Assembly (NCBI GenBank): GCA_905478855.1
Contig: CAJQKF010000042.1
Location: forward strand, 1 to 32,667
Source: an uncultured Gammaproteobacteria bacterium
GTDB lineage: Bacteria; Pseudomonadota; Gammaproteobacteria; Arenicellales; CAJQKF01
Length of the DNA: 32,667 nt
Direction: 5' to 3'
Part shown: in pieces, positions 23,047-31,309 of the stretch
Numbering within the stretch: position 1 is the first letter of the stretch
How the letters are laid out: each line of letters opens with the position of its first letter
Notes under the pieces: generated by a model
What the model was told of the DNA's origin: nothing
The model's input: only the letters and a program-made list of their open reading frames with translations
Databases searched by the model: none
Position numbers and translations under genes: made by a program

Positions 23047-24249
23047 ATGAATATTGACGTACCGCGCCACATCGTTTCACTAGATAAAATTCTCCCATCA
23101 GAACCATTACTCATGATGGGAGCAGGACCGGTACCTATACCCCATAGGGTTGCACAGGCGAACTCAATTGTAATCAATCACGTTGGCCAAACAATGTCGC
23201 AGATAATTGAGCAAGTAAAGGATATGTCGCGTTACGTTTTTCAAACTCACTCCCAGCATATTTTAGGTGTCGCTGGGCCGGGATCAGCGGCCATGGAAAT
23301 GGCAATTGTTAATCTAATCGAGCCTAGCAGCACCGTCGTCTCTATTTGTAATGGTTTCTTTAGTAGTCGTCTTGCCGAAATGGCAGAGCGAATCAATGCC
23401 CAAGTTGAGCGAATCAATGTGCCCGATGGTCAACCGGTAGATTTAGCGGTGGTCGCAGCCTATCTAGAAAAACATCAACCCAAAACACTGACCATGGTAC
23501 AGGGTGAGACTTCAAGCACCGTATATAACGGAAATATTCGACAGATCTGCAACTTAGCAAGGCAATACAACACTCAGGTTATCGTCGATGCTGTGTGTAC
23601 ACTGAGCACTATGCCACTCAAAATGGACAAGTGGGGTGTAGACGCCGTTATAACGGGTGGACAAAAAGGTCTCGCATCTATTCCTGGGGTATCACTAGTG
23701 GCATTTTCTACCAATGCTTGGGAGCGTATCGAGTCGCGACCGGATCGACTGCATCATTGGTGCCTTGACGCTAAGCTAGCCGATAAGTTCTGGAATAAAA
23801 AGTCCTATCACTATACCGCCCCGGTATCCGGAATACTCGCCCTGCATGAAGCCCTCCGATTGATCTGCCATGAAACATTGCGTGTGCGTTTTGAGCGTCA
23901 TCTGCGCTGTTCAAAAGCACTACAGGCAGGTATCGAAGCACTCGGTTTGGAATTATTTATTCCGGAAGAAATACGCCTAAACTCTGTTGTTGGTATTGTG
24001 GTTCCAAATGGTGTAGATTCCGCCACCCTACTCGACAATATGCGACGGCGCTACCGAGTCGAAATATCCGGCTCATTTGGGCCACCTATTGTTCGAATCG
24101 GCCAAATGGGTGAACAAAGTCGAAGTCACAACTTATTTAGAACATTGCATGCACTTGGTTCCAGTATTAAAACAATGGGTGTAAATGTCGATGTTCCAGG
24201 CGGCGTCGCTAAACTTGAAAGCACACTAGAAAGTTTTGAACAGGACTAA
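23047..24249 (+). CDS. Class V aminotransferase (alanine-glyoxylate / pyridoxamine-pyruvate type)
   Basis: A 400-residue PLP enzyme of fold type I, class V. The Schiff-base lysine is K207 in VITGGQKGLASIPG, and the cofactor-binding aspartate is D181 in IVDAVCTLS. The N-terminal MGAGPVPIP and VAGPGSAAMEMA blocks are typical of the alanine/serine-glyoxylate and pyridoxamine-pyruvate aminotransferase branch; length is normal. Amino acceptor and donor are not settled. It lies downstream of a PuuB-like amine oxidoreductase and upstream of rdgC by only two bases, so rdgC may share its transcript. No clear ribosome binding site stands before the ATG. Cytoplasmic. Confidence 0.85.
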   Translation: MNIDVPRHIVSLDKILPSEPLLMMGAGPVPIPHRVAQANSIVINHVGQTMSQIIEQVKDMSRYVFQTHSQHILGVAGPGSAAMEMAIVNLIEPSSTVVSICNGFFSSRLAEMAERINAQVERINVPDGQPVDLAVVAAYLEKHQPKTLTMVQGETSSTVYNGNIRQICNLARQYNTQVIVDAVCTLSTMPLKMDKWGVDAVITGGQKGLASIPGVSLVAFSTNAWERIESRPDRLHHWCLDAKLADKFWNKKSYHYTAPVSGILALHEALRLICHETLRVRFERHLRCSKALQAGIEALGLELFIPEEIRLNSVVGIVVPNGVDSATLLDNMRRRYRVEISGSFGPPIVRIGQMGEQSRSHNLFRTLHALGSSIKTMGVNVDVPGGVAKLESTLESFEQD

Positions 24250-24251
24250 TT

Positions 24252-25169
24252 ATGAAATGGTTTAGAAATCTCGTTATATATCAACTCGAAGAGACTCCAC
24301 AGTTCTCTGAGCAGGACTGGCAGGAGAAACTTGAAAAAGATGCGTTTCATCCCTGTTTATCCGACCAGCCATACAGTCAAGGCTGGGTTTCACCAAGCGG
24401 AGATCTCGGCATAAGTTTGTGTCATGGCGGCAATAACTCCGGCCTTTTATCCTTGCGACGGGAAGAACGCTTACTACCAGCCGGCGTTGTTAATGAAGCT
24501 CTGGACGAAAAAGTTTCCGAAATCGAGCTTAAAGAAGATCGTAAGCTAGGCAGAAAAGAACGCTCCCAAATGAAGGAAGAAATCGTTTTCGAAATGATGC
24601 CCCGTGCTTTTACCCGCTCTCGTTATACAAACGCTCTACTACTGACAAACGAGAAATTACTTATCGTTGACACTTCTAGCAGAAGCAAGGCAGAAGAGCT
24701 AACCGTACAGTTACGAAAAAGCTTAGGCACATTAAAGCTATCACCATTAGCGGTGGATAGCTCGACTATCGCCCTATTTACAAAATGGTTATCGGGCGAT
24801 ACGCCTTTTCCAGCGTCGCTCGTTGTCGGTCAGAGTTGTGAATTAAGATCCACCGAGGAATCGAGTGCAGTTGTCAAATGTTCGCACCAAGACTTAATGA
24901 GCGGCGAGTTACAACCTCATTTAGAGGCGGGAAAAGTAGTGGTTAAGCTCCAACTGGAGTGGAATGAAAGATTATCTTTTATTCTCAACGACGCACTGGA
25001 AATTAAACAATTACGTTTTTCGGATGTTCTCCAAGAAGAAGCAGCTCAGGACGGGAGTTCCGACCCAGCAGCAGAATTCGATGCTCGCTTTACATTAATG
25101 AGCATGGAAATCGCGACATTTCTTCCTGCGTTAATAGCGTATTTTGGCAGCGAAGAAAAAACCATATAG
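24252..25169 (+). CDS. rdgC: Recombination-associated protein RdgC
   Basis: The 305-residue protein matches RdgC from the first residues: MKWFRNLVIYQLEE, then GWVSPSG, EERLLPAGVVNEAL, and RKLGRKERSQMKEEIVFEMMPRAF with the basic patch of the DNA-binding ring. E. coli RdgC is 303 residues; it forms a dimeric ring around double-stranded DNA and moderates RecA. The ATG is two bases after the aminotransferase stop, with CAGGA about nine bases upstream. The family is essentially limited to beta- and gammaproteobacteria, which supports the taxonomic reading of the window. Function is unrelated to its neighbours. Confidence 0.95.
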   Translation: MKWFRNLVIYQLEETPQFSEQDWQEKLEKDAFHPCLSDQPYSQGWVSPSGDLGISLCHGGNNSGLLSLRREERLLPAGVVNEALDEKVSEIELKEDRKLGRKERSQMKEEIVFEMMPRAFTRSRYTNALLLTNEKLLIVDTSSRSKAEELTVQLRKSLGTLKLSPLAVDSSTIALFTKWLSGDTPFPASLVVGQSCELRSTEESSAVVKCSHQDLMSGELQPHLEAGKVVVKLQLEWNERLSFILNDALEIKQLRFSDVLQEEAAQDGSSDPAAEFDARFTLMSMEIATFLPALIAYFGSEEKTI

Positions 25170-25390
25170 GCAAAACTTAAATCTCAATCAAAACTGCGGT
25201 CAATCAGTAATAATACTAGGCAAAGAGTGAGGGCAAGCTCCTAACTATCTGCAAACATCAATTGACAGTGGGCTCTAGAAAACGATTTGGTGTATACCAG
25301 ATACTAAACTATAAGTTTATCTTGTATGTTTTTTGCGGTTGTTTTCTAATACTAAGCATCCTAAAACTAATGCCTTTGAATTTCTGTCTC

Positions 25391-26341
25391 ATGAACAAAA
25401 GTTTAAGTAACGAGATGATAGTAGCACTGAAAATTGATGCCAAACTATGTTCGGAAATACCTTGCAGTGGCCCCTCCGACCTCACCGCTTATCGACATCA
25501 ATATAATCATTCAAGAGCCTATTGGAATCAAGACGGCCCGAAAATGGCAACCCAGCACGACTGGCATGTGGTGCACAACGGTTCCGCTATACCGTGCCGA
25601 ACCCATGTTCCGGTATCAGCTAGTACCAATGAACTCAACCCCACAATCGTGTTTTTCCACGGCGGAGGATGGGTCCTTGGAAATTTACAGACACACGACA
25701 GGATGATGCGAGAATTAGCCGAGCGAACTGGACACATCATCATCGGCGTGGATTATAAGCTGTCACCCGAATCCCGTTTCCCAGAAGCTCATGATGATGC
25801 TGTAGCGGTTGTCCAGTTCATTTTAGATCACAACACAAAGTTAGGAATCGTAACCGGTAACGTTAGTTTATGCGGTGATTCCGCAGGCGCGCACATGGCA
25901 TTATACTGTGCGATAAAAACGGCATCGAGTCATCCCGGTCAGTTGAGATCCCTTTGCCTTATATACGGCTCATATGGTCTAACGGACTCCATTAGTCGAC
26001 GCACACAAGGCACCCCGGAAGTCGGTCTATCCAATGATGATATGCAATTTTACGCAACGGCCCTCCTCGGTGAAAATGTGAACCCGAAAACCTGTGGTTT
26101 TGACTTGCTAGAAGAAAATTTACAGGGCGTTCCGCCCGCACTTGTAACCTGTTGCACACTTGACCCACTTCGCGACGACAGCGCTGCTTTGTGTGTACGA
26201 TTAAATCAATTCAGTATTGAGAATCGTTTATCAGAATACGCACAAGTTCTCCACGGGTATGCCCATATGTCATCACATCTGCATAATGCTCGTACTACGC
26301 TACAAGAATGTGCAGATTGGATTTGCCAACACAACCACTAA
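25391..26341 (+). CDS. Alpha/beta hydrolase, HSL-type esterase/lipase
   Basis: Counted from the ATG at 25391 the protein has 316 residues, the usual size for hormone-sensitive-lipase-like esterases. The oxyanion motif HGGGW is at 90-94, the nucleophile S164 in CGDSAGAH, acid D258 in CTLDPLRDD and base H288 in LHGYAH. The family cleaves short acyl esters. The frame is open upstream to a TTG at 25262, which would add a hydrophobic segment (ILYVFCGCFLILSILKL) that could be a membrane anchor. Neither start has a clear ribosome binding site, so the N-terminus is uncertain. It is followed after 20 bp by a DMT transporter, possibly the same transcript. Substrate unknown. Confidence 0.82.
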   Translation: MNKSLSNEMIVALKIDAKLCSEIPCSGPSDLTAYRHQYNHSRAYWNQDGPKMATQHDWHVVHNGSAIPCRTHVPVSASTNELNPTIVFFHGGGWVLGNLQTHDRMMRELAERTGHIIIGVDYKLSPESRFPEAHDDAVAVVQFILDHNTKLGIVTGNVSLCGDSAGAHMALYCAIKTASSHPGQLRSLCLIYGSYGLTDSISRRTQGTPEVGLSNDDMQFYATALLGENVNPKTCGFDLLEENLQGVPPALVTCCTLDPLRDDSAALCVRLNQFSIENRLSEYAQVLHGYAHMSSHLHNARTTLQECADWICQHNH

Positions 26342-26361
26342 CTTAATAATGCTGGATAAAA

Positions 26362-27270
26362 ATGATTGAAGCCTGGATTCCAATAACTATTGCCGCGGCT
26401 TTTTTCCAGAATCTACGGTCTGCTCTCCAAAAACACTTAAAAGGCAAGCTTTCAAACACCGGCGCCGCCTATGCTCGATTTTTTTATGCGGTGCCTTTCG
26501 CATTACTGTATGTCTATGCATTAAATTATTTCGCGGGCTATGAATGGCCAAAACCAAACGCGACTTTTTATTTATACTGTCTACTCGGTGGCCTATGTCA
26601 AATAATGTTTACAGTATTTCTTTTATGGATGTTTTCTTTCCATAGTTTTGCGGTAGGTACAACTTTTTCGAAACTCGAAGTTGTAACAGTGGCGATATTT
26701 GGTGCCCTATTACTAGGAGATGGGCTCAGTTTTGGCGCCATACTTGCCATTGCCATTAGTGTTTTAGGATTACTAGCGCTCAGCATAGGTCAAGCAAATA
26801 TATCCTGGCTCAGTTTATTTTCTGGACTTCGACAACGCTCTACACTAATTGGCATTATCTGCGCGGCTTGGCTTGGCGGGTCGGTGATTTTCTATCGTGG
26901 CGCTTCTTTATCTTTAGAACACGATAATTTCATAATGTCAGCAAGCTTTACTCTAGCAATTACTCTTGTGATTCAAACAGTAGTCATGGGCATCTGGTTA
27001 CTCGTTAAAGAACAAGGTCAGTTGCAAAAAGTAATTCAAGAGTGGCGCTGGGCTGGTGCCGTAGGCGTTACAGGGATGCTAGCGTCTGTGGGTTGGTTTA
27101 CAGCATTCACGATACAAAACGCGAGTTATGTTCGTGCCCTGGGTCAGATTGAATTATTGTTTACTTTTATTGCAACGACTCTATTCTTTCGAGAAAAAGT
27201 AACGCAAATCGAAATCTTCGGAATACTATTCATTAGCTCAGGGATTTTGCTCATTATTTTTGTCGCTTAA
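26362..27270 (+). CDS. DMT superfamily transporter (EamA type) no. 6
   Basis: A 302-residue membrane protein of about ten helices in two repeats. The first repeat carries LLWMFSFHSFAVGTTFSKLEVVTVAIFGALLLGDGLS and the second TIQNASYVRALGQIELLFTFIATTLFFREKV, the conserved EamA pattern in a variant form. The N-terminus WIPITIAAAFFQNLRSALQKHLKGKLSNTGA differs from the other five DMT proteins here, so it is a distinct branch. It begins 20 bp after the esterase stop on the same strand. A short palindrome TTTATCGATAAA lies just after its stop. Substrate unknown. Confidence 0.85.
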   Translation: MIEAWIPITIAAAFFQNLRSALQKHLKGKLSNTGAAYARFFYAVPFALLYVYALNYFAGYEWPKPNATFYLYCLLGGLCQIMFTVFLLWMFSFHSFAVGTTFSKLEVVTVAIFGALLLGDGLSFGAILAIAISVLGLLALSIGQANISWLSLFSGLRQRSTLIGIICAAWLGGSVIFYRGASLSLEHDNFIMSASFTLAITLVIQTVVMGIWLLVKEQGQLQKVIQEWRWAGAVGVTGMLASVGWFTAFTIQNASYVRALGQIELLFTFIATTLFFREKVTQIEIFGILFISSGILLIIFVA

Positions 27271-27322
27271 TTCCCCCTTTATCGATAAAACTTTAGTCAT
27301 AGCATAAAATATAAAAGCGATC

Positions 27323-28348
27323 TTATTCTTTATAATTGATATTCACCCCTGCTGCCAACAACTCATCTCTTCGTCTTTCAGAATAATCTTTATATAGTTC
27401 ATTCTTGTAAAATCCATCTGCGACGAAACGGAGCCCTTCCCTAAAATGATAACTAAACGGCAAGCTATCATATCTTTTAACGATCGTGGCATCATCAATA
27501 AGGAGAATAGCGGGTCTATATAATATCTTATGATGAGAAATAAATTCTCGAACGTTAGTCACTTGTCCGTCCAAACCCCTAATTTGAGCATCTGTCTCAG
27601 CATTGAATCGTATGACGGTAAATTTTTCAAGCTGTTGTAAGATATCGTCTCGACCCAACATACGAGCGTGCAACTCGGCGCAATCATTACAACTTGTGTC
27701 CTCTATAATAACGGCAACAGGCCCATCAACTGACAAGTCGGTATCGCTAGAAAACAGAGAATGATCGCGTAACGTATAAACATTGCGTTTAAGGTTTTCT
27801 TGCATATACGATTCCAAACTAACCGAGGCATAGGCATTAGTAGAAACATAATTTAATACTTGCTCAAAACGGCTGGGGGATCGATAGCCATTAACTCTAG
27901 TAATAAACTTGTTATCTTTATTAAGAAAAACAATAGCCGGTGTAGCCTGCACACCAAGTGTCTCTGCCAGTTGTTTTTCGCTTAACGCCAACGTTTCATT
28001 AAATTGGATCAGTCGATCGCCTTTAATATTAACTTCAATTACATCAAAGTCTTTCTGTATACGCTTACTCAACAACTCGGGTTCAAAAGATTCAACTAGC
28101 ATGCGGGTACAATAGGGGCACGCTTCAAGATGAAAAAACAGCATTACATGTTTGCCCTTGCTGGTTGCTTCATCCACATCATCAGCAAAATCAAGAAAAC
28201 TATCCTTAAACCAGTTAGGCATTGGATGGCTAACAACACCCGTTATCTTGCCACTCACCTTTTCTGTAGATGCATAATTAGGTTGTGTCGGCAAGATAAC
28301 TATTAATACAAGTAATAGTAGATATAACATAGATTTGTAATTGGTCAT
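27323..28348 (-). CDS. Periplasmic tandem thioredoxin-fold protein (SoxW-like)
   Basis: The ATG at 28348 is chosen over an upstream TTG because GGAG lies seven bases before it; this gives 341 residues with a signal peptide (hydrophobic core 8-20, likely cut after NYA, about residue 26). Domain 1 has an active-site CPYC (77-80) and the cis-proline ATPAI (P137). Domain 2 has CNDC (220-223) and a second cis-proline RPAILL (P279), so it is a second thioredoxin fold with a non-standard active site. Domain 1 resembles SoxW/DsbD-C type thioredoxins, which reduce or isomerise disulfides in the periplasm. The gene follows a small exported-looking protein by 60 bp. Partner and redox direction are unknown. 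Confidence 0.82.
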   Translation of the reverse strand: MTNYKSMLYLLLLVLIVILPTQPNYASTEKVSGKITGVVSHPMPNWFKDSFLDFADDVDEATSKGKHVMLFFHLEACPYCTRMLVESFEPELLSKRIQKDFDVIEVNIKGDRLIQFNETLALSEKQLAETLGVQATPAIVFLNKDNKFITRVNGYRSPSRFEQVLNYVSTNAYASVSLESYMQENLKRNVYTLRDHSLFSSDTDLSVDGPVAVIIEDTSCNDCAELHARMLGRDDILQQLEKFTVIRFNAETDAQIRGLDGQVTNVREFISHHKILYRPAILLIDDATIVKRYDSLPFSYHFREGLRFVADGFYKNELYKDYSERRRDELLAAGVNINYKE

Positions 28349-28408
28349 TTTAATACTCCAACTCAATAACAATGATCATTTGAAAGTAAAACTATCCCAA
28401 CTATAAGT

Positions 28409-28771
28409 CTATTCTTTGTCGAGATTAATTCGTGTGCCCTTCACGGTGTCTTCTAAAATATCTAAATCAAAAACTGGTGAGCCCCGCTTTCTTTTTACCA
28501 ACACATCTTCGCCGTCATCAACTTCAACAGTAAACTTATCACGCGACAGGTGTTTACGAAACGTAGAACGAATTTGGTGGGCCACACTGTTTTCGCTTAT
28601 TCCTTCTGCAATAGGTACCTCTATTTGGAAATCGTCTTCGCCTTTCGGAGTAAATCGAAATAACAAAATACCGTCATTTCTTGCGCGTTCACTAACCTCG
28701 ATTCGCCACTTATTTGAGTATCCGGCAAAGGACGCAGTGGTCAAGAGTACTAAAGTCAGTCCAAGTAGACA
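28409..28771 (-). CDS. Small exported-looking protein, start codon missing or frameshifted
   Basis: The frame from TGT at 28771 (just after a stop) to 28409 encodes CLLGLTLVLLTTASFA-GYSNKW, a good signal-peptide core and cleavage site, then about 100 residues rich in charge (ISENSVAHQIRSTFRKHL, VDDGEDVLVKRKRG). No standard start precedes the hydrophobic core: only an in-frame TTG at 28744 exists, which would cut the signal away. An ATG at 28785, in a different frame, reads MVLF and would join it after one frameshift. Either a sequencing or real frameshift, or a non-standard start, is implied. The mature domain is not recognised. It probably shares a transcript with the tandem thioredoxin gene. 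Confidence 0.6.
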   Translation of the reverse strand, partial: CLLGLTLVLLTTASFAGYSNKWRIEVSERARNDGILLFRFTPKGEDDFQIEVPIAEGISENSVAHQIRSTFRKHLSRDKFTVEVDDGEDVLVKRKRGSPVFDLDILEDTVKGTRINLDKE

Positions 28772-28820
28772 CTAAATAAAACCATGTCGTATTAGCATTT
28801 CACATAACCTTCAAAACAGG

Positions 28821-28861
28821 AAAAATTGTCTGACCGCCAAGATCGCCAGACTCAAGAGTCT
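28821..28861 (-). terminator. Predicted terminator downstream of hppD
   Basis: On the minus strand, starting three bases beyond the hppD stop, AGACTCTTGAGTCT (28861-28848) forms a short hairpin. Overlapping it, TCTGGC (28850-28845) pairs with GGTCAGA (28835-28829, one G-T pair), and TTTTT follows at 28825-28821. The two stems are alternatives. The second with its T-run is the better terminator and would separate hppD from the small exported protein gene. Confidence 0.45.
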
Positions 28862-28863
28862 TA

Positions 28864-29931
28864 TTAAATCACACCTCGTTGTATTTGGTCTCGTTCAATT
28901 GACTCAAAAAGCGCTTTGAAATTTCCTTCGCCAAAACCCTGATCTTTCTTTCTCTGAATAAATTCAAAAAACACTGGCCCAAGCACTGTTTTTGAAAAAA
29001 TCTGCAAGAGTAAACGTGGGTCTCCGTCGTTGGTCGTGCCATCAAGTAATATCCCGCGAGTCTGAAGTGCTTCAACAGATTCTCCGTGACCGGGTAATCG
29101 TTCCTCCAGCATTGCGTAATAGGCCTCTGGTGGAGCCGCCATAAGTGGAACACCGTTTACCTTCAAACGGTCAATGCATAGTGGTAAATCATCACATGCT
29201 AGAGCTATATGTTGTATTCCTTCGCCATTAAACGACATAAGAAACTCTTCAATTTGGCCTGATTTACCGGATGCCTCTTCATTCAATGGAATTCGAATTT
29301 TGCCATCGGGTGCGGTCATAGCCTTAGAAGTTAATCCGGTATATTCACCCTTGATATCGAAATAACGTAATTCTCTAAAATTAAAGAGCGCCTCATAATA
29401 GTTCGCCCAATAGTCCATTCGTCCACGATACACATTGTGAGTCAAATGATCGAGGGTATGAAAACCACATCCTTCAGGGTTTCGGTCAACTCCTGCAATA
29501 AACTGAAAATCGATATCGTAGATTGATGAGCCCTCTGTAAATCGATCAATCAAATAAATCGGCGCACCACCAATACCCTTTATAGCAGGTAACCGTAATT
29601 CCATTGGGCCTGTCGGGATATCAAGAGGCTGGGCACCCCTTTCCAGCGCTCCATAATAGGCTTTGTGGGCATCATTTACTCTAAACGCTAGTCCACATGC
29701 TGCTGGACCATGCTCTTCAGCAAAATACCTGGCCAAACTACCAGGTTCATAATTTACTACAAAATTAATTTCACCTTGTCTAAACAGAAATACACGCTTA
29801 GATTTGTGTACCGCAACTTTCTTAAATCCCATGGATTCGAAAAGTGGTTCTAGAATATTTTCTTCAGGCGCTGAAAACTCGACAAACTCGAATCCAGCAA
29901 GTCCCATGGGATTATCAAACAGATCTGTCAT
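28864..29931 (-). CDS. hppD: 4-Hydroxyphenylpyruvate dioxygenase
   Basis: A 355-residue non-heme iron dioxygenase, converting 4-hydroxyphenylpyruvate to homogentisate in tyrosine breakdown. From the chosen ATG at 29931 ([19 protein letters not shown], the usual start of the family) the iron ligands are H162 ([14 protein letters not shown]), H241 (GIQHIAL) and E323 ([11 protein letters not shown]), agreeing with H161/H240/E322 of the P. fluorescens enzyme. The C-terminal [18 protein letters not shown] helix, which closes the active site, is intact. The frame is open 37 codons upstream but that part runs into the operator. It diverges from a MarR-family gene. No homogentisate dioxygenase or fumarylacetoacetase is in the window. 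Confidence 0.95.
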   Translation of the reverse strand: MTDLFDNPMGLAGFEFVEFSAPEENILEPLFESMGFKKVAVHKSKRVFLFRQGEINFVVNYEPGSLARYFAEEHGPAACGLAFRVNDAHKAYYGALERGAQPLDIPTGPMELRLPAIKGIGGAPIYLIDRFTEGSSIYDIDFQFIAGVDRNPEGCGFHTLDHLTHNVYRGRMDYWANYYEALFNFRELRYFDIKGEYTGLTSKAMTAPDGKIRIPLNEEASGKSGQIEEFLMSFNGEGIQHIALACDDLPLCIDRLKVNGVPLMAAPPEAYYAMLEERLPGHGESVEALQTRGILLDGTTNDGDPRLLLQIFSKTVLGPVFFEFIQRKKDQGFGEGNFKALFESIERDQIQRGVI

Positions 29932-30003
29932 GTCAACTAACCAAGGTAAAAGTGTACATTCCGCCAAGATCCAAAAAAAAACTTTGTTCATGACTAATAA
30001 CAA

Positions 30004-30076
30004 AGGTTGAATGTAACGCCTATAAACTTGATTAGTCAACATTAATATTGACTAATCAATAATTATCACTCACTAT
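30004..30076. promoter_or_regulatory. hppD/marR divergent promoters with perfect inverted-repeat operator
   Basis: TTGATTAGTCAA (30028-30039) and TTGACTAATCAA (30048-30059) are perfect inverted arms around an 8-base spacer. Each arm contains a -35 TTGACT: for hppD (minus) TTGACT 30039-30034, 17-base spacer, TTACAT 30016-30011; for the MarR gene (plus) TTGACT 30048-30053, 17-base spacer, CACTAT 30071-30076. A MarR dimer bound here would cover both -35 boxes, as is typical for divergent MarR autoregulated pairs. The predicted plus-strand start is at about 30083, the ATG itself. Confidence 0.65.
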
Positions 30077-30082
30077 TCAGCA

Positions 30083-30550
30083 ATGACATATGACTCACGT
30101 ATTAAGCGCAAATCCGAGCAAGCTCTAAAGAGTCTTGAACAAAACCTCACATTCCAAATAGCCTATTTGGCAAGAACTCTAGAAATTGACGGCGCGGAAA
30201 AACTTCAAGGCAGCGAATTAAAATTAACGGACTATCGCATTCTTCTGGCTATTGAATTATTTGACCGTCTTACAGCCGCAGATCTGCATCGAATTCTATT
30301 AATTGACCCAGCGCAGATTAGCCGCACTGTATCAAGTTTGTCAGGAAGAAAACTCGTTACCATCACACCTGACAGTATCAATAAACGAATTAAATGGTTG
30401 GCGTTAGATCACGTTGGTCAACAAAAGTTGGATTTAGTTAAACCGCTTTTTGAACAAAGACAAAGGGATATTGAGAATACTCTTGATCCCAAAGAACTGA
30501 TATATCTGAATCGTATTATCAAAAAGATAACTACAACAATGAGCAAATGA
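30083..30550 (+). CDS. MarR-family transcriptional regulator, candidate hppD regulator
   Basis: A 155-residue protein with a winged helix-turn-helix core: LTDYRILLAIELFDRLTAADLHRILLIDPAQISRTVSSLSGRKLVTITPD (about 48-97), where the AQISRTVSSLSGRKLV stretch is the recognition helix and following strand. Terminal helices flank it and form the MarR dimer interface. Divergent from hppD and sharing a perfect inverted repeat with it, it most likely represses both and responds to an aromatic ligand such as 4-hydroxyphenylpyruvate or homogentisate (ligand inferred). No ribosome binding site is visible before the ATG, and the predicted transcription start coincides with it, so the mRNA may be leaderless. 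Confidence 0.85.
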   Translation: MTYDSRIKRKSEQALKSLEQNLTFQIAYLARTLEIDGAEKLQGSELKLTDYRILLAIELFDRLTAADLHRILLIDPAQISRTVSSLSGRKLVTITPDSINKRIKWLALDHVGQQKLDLVKPLFEQRQRDIENTLDPKELIYLNRIIKKITTTMSK

Positions 30551-30626
30551 ATAAGCAAAAATTTCCCTGGTTTCTGCAAATTTATCTAGTACTCGAAAGA
30601 ATCTTAAGAGGTCGAGGTTAAATAAG

Positions 30627-31160
30627 ATGACAATCGTATTCTTCAATAAGCCGTATGATGTTCTTTGCCAATTTACCGACCAACAAGGACGAAAAACTCT
30701 GGCCGACTATATTTCAATACCCAAGGTCTACACAGCGGGAAGATTAGATAGAGATTCCGAAGGATTATTGATTTTAACTGATGACGGGAAACTGCAGCAC
30801 AAAATTGCAAACCCAACAAAAAAGATGGCCAAAACATACTTAGTGCAAATAGAAGGTGTACCGCTTGACATCGACTTACAACCGCTTCGCCAAGGGATAC
30901 ACTTGAAAGACGGTAAAACACGTCCCGCTATCGTTCAGAAAAAAACTGAACCAGACAACCTATGGCTCCGAGATCCACCCGTCCGATTTCGTAAAAATAA
31001 ACCCACAAGCTGGTTATCAATAACTATTAGAGAAGGCAAAAATCGTCAGGTTAGGAGAATGACAGCTGCCATCGGCTTTCCAACTCTTCGGCTAATTAGG
31101 ACGCAAATAGGCAACTGGTCACTTGACTCACTGCAACCTGGCGAATGGCGGGTTGAGTAG
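30627..31160 (+). CDS. rluE: 23S rRNA pseudouridine synthase E (RluE)
   Basis: A 177-residue RsuA/RluB/E/F-family synthase without the S4 domain, as in RluE. The catalytic aspartate is D41 in [18 protein letters not shown], with [22 protein letters not shown] and [22 protein letters not shown] downstream in the normal order. It makes one pseudouridine in 23S rRNA (U2457 in E. coli). GAGG lies about nine bases before the ATG. It stands alone after the MarR gene (76 bp) and is not functionally connected to it. Confidence 0.93.
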   Translation: MTIVFFNKPYDVLCQFTDQQGRKTLADYISIPKVYTAGRLDRDSEGLLILTDDGKLQHKIANPTKKMAKTYLVQIEGVPLDIDLQPLRQGIHLKDGKTRPAIVQKKTEPDNLWLRDPPVRFRKNKPTSWLSITIREGKNRQVRRMTAAIGFPTLRLIRTQIGNWSLDSLQPGEWRVE

Positions 31161-31280
31161 CGTTTAGTTCTAATAAATCAGATACATATTTCGCCACTCA
31201 TAAAGGTGACTACCTTACAGTGAGGTTACTCTTCGAAAATATGTTAGACCATAGTGGCGTCAATGCTGGGTGGGATGAAA

Positions 31281-31298
31281 TAGTTATACTCATAACTA
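31281..31298. terminator. Weak hairpin between rluE and the methyltransferase gene
   Basis: TAGTTAT (31281-31287) and ATAACTA (31292-31298) form a 7-bp stem with loop ACTC between convergent genes. On the minus strand TTTC follows. A longer-range pair CGCCACT (31192-31198) with AGTGGCG (31253-31259) lies nearby and may fold over it. The stem is AT-rich, so this is a weak prediction. Confidence 0.3.
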
Positions 31299-31309
31299 AC
31301 TCAACGCCT

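Noticed and set aside
28416..28775. Plus-strand 119-codon open frame opposite the small exported protein
   Set aside because: Composition is low-complexity serine-rich as expected of an antisense shadow; the minus-strand frame has a signal peptide and a normal charged domain.
29932..30042. Longer HppD with 37 extra N-terminal residues
   Set aside because: The family starts at the [15 protein letters not shown] sequence, and the extra codons would run through the predicted promoter and operator.
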